64,000 bases of DNA from Cydia pomonella (lineage: Eukaryota > Arthropoda > Insecta > Lepidoptera > Tortricidae): NCBI RefSeq assembly GCF_033807575.1, contig NC_084703.1, forward strand, positions 10,230,001-10,294,000, in the 5' to 3' direction. The position numbers and the translations under genes were made by a program. Positions 57,112 through 64,000 of this stretch are shown in pieces. Each line of letters starts with the position of its first letter. Positions within the stretch are counted from its first letter, which is position 1. The notes below the pieces were generated by a model. That model did not search any database, was not told the origin of the DNA, and saw only the letters and a program-made list of their open reading frames with translations.

Positions 57112-57918
57112 ATGTTGTTCCGGCCCATATTAGGCAGGAAACGTTTTCTGTTTTCTCCGATGCTGTACAATCATACGAAGACATGCCCGTCAGCAAAGAG
57201 AAATCCTTGTGAATCACAACAGGAAGTAAAAAGATGTCCCTCGGGCGGCGGAGCGGACCAAGGGGGAGGAGGATCAGGTCATTCAGGTCAATCAGCCCTC
57301 AGGCGAAACATGTACTCCGGCCGGGTGCGCTTCGGCTTCCTTCCTGATGAATGGTTCACATTCTTTTACAAACAAACTGGTGTCACAGGCCCTTACTTAT
57401 TCTTTTTTAACCTCACCAATTACCTGATGAGCAAAGAAATCTATGTCATGGAGCATGAGTACTACTTGGGTCTCTCCGCCTTCGTAGTTATTTTTTACGT
57501 CACAAAGAATTTCGGAAAAGACATAGGCGTGAGTTTAGACAAGCTAGTCGATGCGCATGCTGCTGATTTGGAGAAAGGCCGAAAGATGGAAATGGATTTT
57601 TTTAATAATGCAATAAAGATAGCTAAAGAGTCACAGCGTCGTGCCGAGGGGCAGAAGATGTTGATGGATGCGAAGAAAGAAAACGTTGCCATGCAGTTGG
57701 AAGCGATCTACCGAGAGAGGGCTATGGCGGTGTACCGCAGTGTTCGAGGCCGCATGGACTATCACATCAAGCGCTACCAGGCCGAGGCTCGCATTCATCA
57801 GAAGTGGATGCTAGGGTGGATATTACGAGAAGTACACAAGTCTATTACGCCTGAGTTTCAGAAACAGGCTTTGCAAAGCGCTATTAGCGACTTGGCAGCG
57901 GCTGCCAGTCGAGCCTAG
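57112..57918 (+). CDS. ATPsynB-like: mitochondrial ATP synthase Fo subunit b (intronless, divergent paralogue)
   Basis: 268 codons without an intron. Subunit b forms the peripheral stalk of mitochondrial F1Fo-ATP synthase, anchored in the inner membrane. Residues 1-40 are rich in Arg/Lys and poor in acidic residues, as in a mitochondrial presequence. Residues 43-62 are an unusual Gly/Ser-rich linker. The family core starts at RVRFGFLPDEWFTFFYKQTG (71-90) and VTGPY. Two hydrophobic segments follow (about 94-106 and 118-131), with SKEIYVMEHEYY between them. A charged helical stalk (about 140-235) includes AEGQKMLMDAKKENVAMQLE. The C-terminus has KSITPEFQKQ and ends SRA. Many core positions differ from the usual insect housekeeping protein, and that gene normally has introns, so I infer an expressed retrogene, possibly male-biased. 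No poly(A) remnant is obvious. Confidence 0.9.
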   Translation: MLFRPILGRKRFLFSPMLYNHTKTCPSAKRNPCESQQEVKRCPSGGGADQGGGGSGHSGQSALRRNMYSGRVRFGFLPDEWFTFFYKQTGVTGPYLFFFNLTNYLMSKEIYVMEHEYYLGLSAFVVIFYVTKNFGKDIGVSLDKLVDAHAADLEKGRKMEMDFFNNAIKIAKESQRRAEGQKMLMDAKKENVAMQLEAIYRERAMAVYRSVRGRMDYHIKRYQAEARIHQKWMLGWILREVHKSITPEFQKQALQSAISDLAAAASRA

Positions 57919-58123
57919 TAACGGTAGGTATATTAAAGCCAATTTCTTTAAAATTGTTTTGTTTTACGTAACTTCACGGTGTTAGTTTTATTATTATTAA
58001 ATTTGAAATCCACGTTAATCTGCTTTTAATCAAAAGACCAAACACACGTCTAGGCATTGCACGTTGTTGAAAACATGTCAAAAAGGACTGATTACGAGAA
58101 CTAAATACGCAAAAATATCAATA

Positions 58124-58253
58124 ATGACAGTTCTATGTTTGTATTTAAGCGTATTAATCACAATAGCTAATTTAAATTCTGTGAGACCGGATAACTCTAT
58201 CGGGGATACGAACACCACTGCTATGGATGAAGGAGAAACTACTAGAGTAACGT
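58124..58253 (+). CDS. Kunitz gene exon 1 (signal peptide and linker)
   Basis: Signal peptide plus linker. Donor AACGT/GTAAGT, phase 1. I chose ATG 58124 because the hydrophobic core then starts at once; ATG 58064 is the alternative. Confidence 0.7.
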
Positions 58254-61200
58254 GTAAGTTTTAAAATTTGTTTGAAACATACCTCATAACGAAAGTCATA
58301 TAAGCCACATGAATCACAATTGTAGTCTATCTGTTTTAGTAGTACACAAGCGACTATAAATTAATGATAATTAACAGCTAGATGCTTTCCTTTCGGTAGT
58401 TTAAAAAGCCCAATCCTTATATGTTAAACTTTTACTTCGTTATTGCAATATTAACTGCATTATGTCTAATCATAAAATACAACTTAAGTTACTAAGTACT
58501 AAATTTTGAACCCTAAAATCGTAATGACAGACATTCATATGATTAGACACCCTGTAACATAGGTATTTATAATAAAATTGCATTTAACTGACATACGTGT
58601 ACTCGTAGGTATTTGTCAGCTAGAGTAGGTAAAGTGAAATTCATAGAAATTGACAATAATGTAAACAAACCTATGTATGCGATTTCAGCGAACGATTTCA
58701 CAGTGAAGAGTCTCGACATCACTTTGAAAGATTCGTTAGGTGGTGGGATCAAGGGTCACATGCAGAAAGCGTTTCTCTTGACACGGCCCGGATAGTCCGG
58801 AAGTTCTTCTCTCTGCAGCCCTGACCACCGGCAGCTTAGGCCTCTTGCCCCGATGCTGGCGGCACCTTGTTAGGTTTTTTTAGTAGGGTAATAAGTATTT
58901 TGTATTTTTTTGTACGTTTCTTTTTGAATATTATATTTTATATCCACATTATAAGCTAACATAACTTAAGAAGAAAATAAATAAAAGAATAATTTTGTTC
59001 ATAATAATTAATTTATTAATTTGCTATGATTTCTTACCAAGATCCTCCGTTGTCTCAATGGAGCTTCGATGTCCACTGTAAATTCCAACCGGATTCATAT
59101 GAATGTTCAAAGCCTGACCGATTTATTGACAGGTGAGTAGTTTGTTAATAATGGAAATAGGTATCATTGAAATTGTTGTAATATTAGCAAAAATAATGAA
59201 CCATATTCTATTCACTCAAGGTGGTACTACGATGTTAAATTGGAAGATTGCAAGGCTTTTAAACACTACCGATGCAAATCCAACAATAGGAATATTTTTA
59301 AAACTTACAATGAATGCAGAGAATACTGTCGAGGCAAGTATTGGCAGACTGGCTCCAAATAAGCATTCCACGGAATTATGTAAGTATGTACTTGCCGCTA
59401 TCCCGTACAAACGCGAATTTTCTGGCTATTTGCAGATATGTATACGAGTTTCTTTTCCTGTCAGATCACAAAGGAAAAAAATTTAAGAAAGGAGAAAGAA
59501 ACAACTCGAAACAACATGCGTTTGTACAGACAGCTTGTGGAATGCCTTATAAAGGGCGACTCACGCTAGGACAGTCCGGGTCTAGGTCGAGGCGTCCGAC
59601 ACTTCATTTTCTATACAATACATCACGTGATCACCGATCACCCGTCATAGAAAATGAAGTGTAGGACGCCACGGCCCGGACCCCGACAGTTCTATCCATA
59701 AAGATGACTCACGCTAGACCGGATGAGTCCGGGGCGGAGTTTCCGGCGCTTACTTTACTATGACAGATGACCGGTGATTACGTGATGCTTTCCAGAGAAA
59801 ACGAAGCGCCGGAAGCTATGGCCCGGACCCGGCACGGTCTAACGTAAGTCATCCTTAATACTCATTAAATATGATAGAGTTAGACTAAGATAAGTCTGCA
59901 GTCATTTTGATAGTCTAATCTATGCAAGTGTTATTTCAAACGTCAAACCTCTATGAAATTATGACGTATAAGTAGCACTTGCACAGTCTGAGCTTAGTCA
60001 TCAGCAGGGCTAAGATGGACGGCTGTCTATCATTTGTCACCATACCTGTCACGCTCTAACAAATCTGTCTGTGCGAAAGTGACGCACGATATGACAAGTG
60101 ATAAAAACAGGACCATGATATTGCTGCTGGGTCGATCTCTGTCTCTTCTTTTTATACACTAGAATATAATACATTTTATAAAATGTTCCGGAGTATATGT
60201 AAATAGAAGAGAAAATGGAGAAACATTCTATTGGATTTAGAGGGAAGCCTGATAGGTCGATCTGGCCTAGACGGTGAGACACCGCGCATCAAATCTTGAA
60301 GAAGCAACTCTTGAACAACAGGGTGCTTGCCAACGTGCTAATAGTTAACGCTTTGTAGCGTAGCATAGTCATCACTCTTCCCTATAGAGCGACAGTGACA
60401 GTTGCGTTTTGTTCGCCACGGAGCGTTAACGATTGGCACGTTGTCTACGCACCCTGAAAGCATGGTCTCGTTTAACATTTATCGCTCTGAATCTGAATGA
60501 ACATTCGTGCTTGTAAGAATTGAATGCCATCGTGTTTATTTAACTTCGTAAATTTCATAGGTGTATTCCTGAACGTAAATCAAGTTAATTTCTCAAAGAC
60601 ACCGGTATTGTTGTTAACTTCGTTTTGAATATAATTATTTTTTATCTCATAAGGCCTTTACGAACGTGTACACTTAGCTTAGATTACTCGTATAGTCTGA
60701 GATACCACTATAAATTTCTGCACCTACCAGTTTAATATTACTCCGCCGAATTAGGCAAGCCGGTAGGGATCACAATCTATGGACGCCCCGCCACTGGTAG
60801 CTACATACTATTTCTGTTCTTTATTATATAACTAAGTTTATGTATAGACCCTGGCCCGCATCCGATAGAAGATGTATTGCCTGAAAATGCAGCATGCCAC
60901 CTGCAACCAGATTTTGGAGATTGTCAAGATTATATTCCGATGTAAGATTTTTTTTCTACCTTAACAAAGCGTATGTATTTGCTAACAAATCAGCTGAAAG
61001 TGAGGAAGTGGACGCCATCACCAGTGCTGGTCATTGTCCCAGTACATGTTCTCTTCAACTTATGTCACTGACAATAAAGGTGATAGCAGGACATTTACTT
61101 AAACTTTAGTAAGTTTAGTCTCCTCAAACTTTAGTCTCCTGGCCTCCCCACATGAACGGTTATTGCTGTTTTTTTTTATGATACAGGAGGCAAACGAGCA

Positions 61201-62666
61201 GACGAATCATCTGATGGTAAGCGATTACCAGAGCGGTTGCAAGTGCGTTGCCGGCCTTTAAGATGGGAGTACGTTCTTTTCTTGAAGTATCTTGAAGTTT
61301 TCGTATCGGTCCGGAAATACCGCAGGCGACAGTTCATTCCACAGTTTAGCTGTGCGAGGCGGGAAGTTTTCTTTGCTGTTGTTTGTCTATAGCCATATTC
61401 TTACTCTTATGGAGCCATATTTTCTGGAAACATAATTACAAATTTTAGAAACCCAATACTTTCGAATCTACCGAATGACGTAGCAGACGATTATACAGTG
61501 TATAAATTCAATACCTGTGCACGGGCGAAAAACGGTGGTTAGCATAGGACCTTCGAAATATATTAAGATAATTTTTGCTTAGAAATACAATAAAAATACT
61601 AACCATACAAAATAATTCGGTCCGAAATGTAAAGCAACACACAACTTACGAGCTAGCTTGTTGCTACGATGCTTGTTGGATGTTGGCAGTTACGATAAAA
61701 AGCTCGTATCTCGTAATGTCATGTTATGTCTCGTAATGTTTGCAGTACGTTGCTGCTCGGTAAATTTTAAAAATAAATTACGGGGTCATAATTAAAAAAC
61801 TTCTCAATTGATGATAACACGGATAAGTTATATATTTGGTTTTATTTATCGCCCGTATTGAATTTACATACTGTATAGGTTAACCCCCTTATTCATAAAC
61901 GTCTACTAAAGTTGACAAGCCGCTAATAACTGGCTAATAATCGTTTGTCCCTTTCCATCATACCAATACGTCGGAAAGGGACAAGCGATTATTAGCGGCT
62001 TGTCAACTTTAGTAGACGTTTATGAATAAGGGGGTAAAAGTTTTTCTAAGTATATAGGATAAAAATTGATATATGTAAAACTATGTGAGTTTAAAACAAT
62101 ATATATATACCCTCATCCTTATCTATTTGTGATAAGAAAAAGTTGGTCCCGTCCATTGTTGCCTGGATTTAAAATTTAAAAAAAATCGGTTAATCTTGGC
62201 CACCATAGACTGGACTAACTTTTTAATAAGGAAACCTATTACAGTTAGTTTATATATACAATAAGCTTTCATTTCACACAATAAACGATTAATTAACAAA
62301 AAAGTAAAAAAAAATGTTTTAAATGTCCGTACCTAGGCAAATTATTTGCAAGGTGTTATGTGAATATTACCTATCATTTATTTATTATCACAAGGAAGTA
62401 GGTAACAGATGAGGGTATATATTTTTATAACGTATCTAAGTCTACGTTTAATCAACATTCAAACGGAGAGCAAGCAGGTTCTAAATTAATCCTGACTGAT
62501 TTAGTTTAAAGTTTTTATTACCGTTTTTAGGTTCTACTTCGATATATCAGTTAAGAGATGCTTGGGTTTTGCGTTTAGCGGCTGCGGAGGCAACCAGAAC
62601 CGATTCTACAACGACAAAACATGTGCAGCCGTGTGTAATGAAGCCATTGACAACACCGTTGATTAA
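58124..62666 (+). CDS. secreted two-Kunitz-domain protein
   Basis: Five exons (58124-58253, 59042-59132, 59221-59333, 60848-60941, 62531-62666) join in phase to 564 nt, or 187 aa. MTVLCLYLSVLITIANL is a signal peptide, and an in-frame ATG at 58064 would add 20 residues. Residues 18-55 are a linker with an NTT sequon. Kunitz 1 has Cys 56, 65, 84, 92, 106, 110, with loops of 8-18-7-13-3 residues instead of the canonical 8-15-7-12-3. Kunitz 2 has Cys 128, 137, 153, 161, 174, 178, with canonical loops. Each domain is cut by a phase-2 intron at the same place, before the (W/F)YxD segment. The residue after the second Cys (P1) is Ser66 in domain 1 and Gln138 in domain 2, not Lys/Arg, so trypsin inhibition is doubtful. 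Intron 3 appears to use a GC donor. Confidence 0.85.
58600..58900 (+). other. unexplained coding-like block in Kunitz intron 1
   Basis: A 58613-58795 frame reads ARVGKVKFIEIDNN, MYAISANDFTVKSLDITLKD and GGGIKGHMQKAFLLTRPG, then a stop. A GC-rich tail follows ('ccctgaccaccggcagctta', 'gatgctggcggcacc'). Composition looks like the 3' end of an old retroelement ORF with its UTR, but no family motif is recognised. Confidence 0.35.
59042..59132 (+). CDS. Kunitz gene exon 2 (first half of domain 1)
   Basis: PPLSQWSFDVHCKFQPDSYE and CSKPDRFIDR, with Cys56 and Cys65. Acceptor TACCAAG; donor GACAG/GTGAGT, phase 2. Confidence 0.8.
59221..59333 (+). CDS. Kunitz gene exon 3 (second half of domain 1)
   Basis: WYYDVKLEDCKAFKHYRC and FKTYNECREYC supply Cys 84, 92, 106 and 110. 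The donor is CGAG/GCAAGT, a strong GC donor, phase 1, and it joins exon 4 in frame. If unspliced, the frame ends after 10 codons (GKYWQTGSK, stop), giving a one-domain form. Confidence 0.8.
59554..59855. mobile_element. two tandem palindromic MITEs, GACTCACGCTAG family
   Basis: 59554-59700 and 59702-59855 each start 'gactcacgcta', have 'cacttcattttctat' or 'gcgctt..tt' arms around 'cacgtgatcaccg' or its reverse, and end near 'cggtctaacgtaagtcatcc' (second copy). Located in Kunitz intron 3. Confidence 0.7.
59876..60000. mobile_element. palindromic MITE, GTTAGACTAAGATAAGTC family
   Basis: 'gttagactaagataagtctg' begins it, 'tgcaagtgttatttcaaacg' and 'cgtataagtagcacttgca' are the paired inner arms, and 'gtctgagcttagtcat' is the degenerate right tip. 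Confidence 0.65.
60004..60128 (-). mobile_element. MITE, CGTCACTTTCGCAC family, copy 2
   Basis: Complement of the 40951-41085 element: 'tgtcaccatacctgtcacg', 'gcgaaagtgacg' and 'aaaaacaggaccatg'. Confidence 0.6.
60316..60459. mobile_element. palindromic MITE with CAGGGTGC ends
   Basis: 'cagggtgcttgccaacgtgc' at the left and 'ggcacgttgtctacgcaccctg' (read in two parts) at the right. 'gttaacgctttgtagcg' pairs with 'cacggagcgttaac'. Confidence 0.7.
60848..60941 (+). CDS. Kunitz gene exon 4 (linker and first half of domain 2)
   Basis: DPGPHPIEDVLPENAAC, then HLQPDFGDCQDYIP, with Cys128 and Cys137. Acceptor TGTATAG; donor CCGAT/GTAAGA, phase 2. Confidence 0.8.
61175..61400 (+). mobile_element. 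SINE-like repeat with GGAGGCAAACGAGCAGACG core
   Basis: T-run, 'gatacaggaggcaaacgagc', 'catctgatggtaagcgatta', 'gcaagtgcgttgccggcctt' and 'cattccacagtttagctgtg', in the order found in a very common moth repeat. Lies in Kunitz intron 4. Confidence 0.7.
61880..62037. mobile_element. 158-bp MITE with nearly perfect 50-bp arms
   Basis: 'accccctt' then 'attcataaacgtctactaaa' at the left is matched by 'tttagtagacgtttatgaat' and 'aagggggt' at the right. Pairing continues through 'gttgacaagccgctaataa'. Little divergence, so young. Confidence 0.85.
62531..62666 (+). CDS. Kunitz gene exon 5 (second half of domain 2, stop)
   Basis: FYFDISVKRCLGFAFSGCGG, then NRFYNDKTCAAVC and a nine-residue tail. All remaining domain 2 cysteines, at canonical spacing. 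Acceptor CCGTTTTTAG. Confidence 0.85.
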
Positions 62667-62982
62667 ACTATGTTATGTTATCCAAATGTTTTCTAGTGCA
62701 AATCTCACCTTGTTTCATATTTATTCATTACTTTCATTAGCTGTGAGATAGTATTTATTTTTCAGAAACGACTCAGTTTCTATAAATAATTACCTACTAA
62801 TGCTACCAAATTAAAAAAAAAGAACATCTAAAAGCTTTGAAAATAAGCCTTTATCTTCTATATTAATTGCTGCAATGTTCTGCCGCGAGAGTAACCATAG
62901 AGTAACTTATTCATACTATGCCTTAAACAGTTTTTTGAGAACTTTTTACTACAAAATTGATACATCAAGGCGGATTATTTAC

Positions 62983-63119
62983 AGAGAGCCTATCGCAAAA
63001 CGAGAAAATCGAAATTTCGTTATTTGCTTCGCTATCGCTCGAACATCCAATTGCATATGCAAGAGTTATAGAGAGGCAAATAACGAAATTTCGATTCTTG
63101 TATTTCGTGGTAGGCCCTC
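62983..63119. mobile_element. palindromic MITE with GAGGGCCTACCACG-type ends
   Basis: 'cgaaatttcgttatttgc' and 'gcaaataacgaaatttcg' are exact complementary inner arms. The outer ends are 'gagagcctatcgcaaaacga' and 'tatttcgtggtaggccctc'. Confidence 0.75.
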
Positions 63120-63475
63120 AGTATGTGCTAGTGGCGCTCTATACGCAGAGTTTTGCGATATATTCCCTATTATGCCCTAAGTACACTTGAAATAGCGAAA
63201 GAATCAAAAATCTTAGTATCTCGGCACCATGGATGTCCTAAATATATGACATTTCGAACGATTGTTGTTGTAATACTCGTACATGTTTTACAATAGCGGT
63301 AGATAGGTTCGTCTATATATACCGATTACGTCAAGAGATCGAATTTAAATGTTTACTTACAGGACTTTCTCATTTTTTATATTGTATATATACGAATACG
63401 TATATCATCGATATTCACCCCTCGCATCCAGTTATGGTAATGCAAACCACACGCTCATAGTATTCTAAATTACTT

Positions 63476-63676
63476 TTGTTCAGTGAAGGTACAGCAAACC
63501 AATTTGACTTTTATACAAGTTTCAGTATAAAAACGTACAGGTTTATGGATTACTCCGAGCGCGTGCGTCGAGAGCAGTTATTTACTGTGAACTTTGTTTC
63601 CTTTGAGACTACTTTAAAGAAAATAAATTTTAAGTCTTCAAAACTTTGGAACAAAGTACCTAATACTTGTCAATAA
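63476..63676 (+). other. short unassigned frame
   Basis: Ends FKSSKLWNKVPNTCQ and is followed by AATAAA within 5 nt of the stop. Could be a decayed retroelement C-terminus or part of a gene; too little to decide. Confidence 0.25.
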
Positions 63677-63711
63677 AGTGTTTTGTGTACTTTAGTATAG
63701 CTATACTAATC

Positions 63712-63878
63712 TATCTAATTGTATCTAAATTTAAAATAGCCTTTTAATATAGTTATTCAAAAAAATTCTAGTTTAAGGGGTGTAACGAAAAAAAAACTTC
63801 TAATTAAAAAAAAGGAAGCAATCGATAAAAAGTGTTTTTTTTTTAATAACTATATTAAAATTTAGATACAATTAGATA
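63712..63878. mobile_element. foldback/MITE with about 40-bp arms
   Basis: 'tatctaattgtatctaaatt' and 'ttaatatagttatt' at the left match 'aataactatattaa' and 'aatttagatacaattagata' at the right, around an A/T-rich loop. Confidence 0.7.
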
Positions 63879-64000
63879 ACTCAAATTAAGATAACCATCA
63901 CTTTTTTTTTGTATCTCAGTGTCAGCTTTTTACGGAACTGTTTTTCATTTATTGGCTGCATCAGCCCATCCTGGAGTTGTATTTTTTGGCTGGTTTTTCC

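Overview
The window looks like lepidopteran (moth) nuclear DNA. It is AT-rich and has small exons separated by kilobase introns. It is packed with palindromic MITEs, tRNA- and 5S-derived SINEs and decayed non-LTR retrotransposons of kinds typical of moth genomes. Three protein genes could be reconstructed, all on the + strand and all in the right half. No operon, CRISPR array, complete tRNA gene or complete rRNA gene was seen.

Layout. 1-27600 is gene-poor and mostly repeat. It holds one unrecognised coding-like stretch on the minus strand (2794-3289), several MITEs, a decayed mariner-like element, a hAT-type MITE with a perfect 8-bp target duplication, and a 5.6-kb composite element (9358-14939). 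That composite is bounded by 540-680 bp inverted arms and filled with non-LTR reverse transcriptase remains.

27668-52200 is one gene: an imaginal disc growth factor (IDGF), a secreted GH18 chitinase-like protein. Its nine coding exons join in phase to 433 codons, and the chitinase catalytic Glu is replaced by Gln. Its introns carry most of the repeats in the middle of the window.

53325-55990 is a minus-strand non-LTR element interrupted by a plus-strand RNase H-bearing non-LTR element, with the target-site duplication still visible.

57112-57918 is an intronless, divergent mitochondrial ATP synthase subunit b, probably a retrogene paralogue. 58124-62666 is a five-exon secreted protein with two Kunitz domains. 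The first domain has enlarged loops, and one intron appears to use a GC donor. The rest, to 64000, is MITE and repeat.

The three genes have unrelated roles: a secreted growth-factor-like lectin, mitochondrial energy metabolism, and a secreted Kunitz protein. Nothing suggests they act together. The most notable structures are the 5.6-kb inverted composite element, the dated nested retrotransposon, the 5S-derived SINE, the noncanonical Kunitz gene and the possible retrogene. All family names come from reading motifs by eye; no database search was run.
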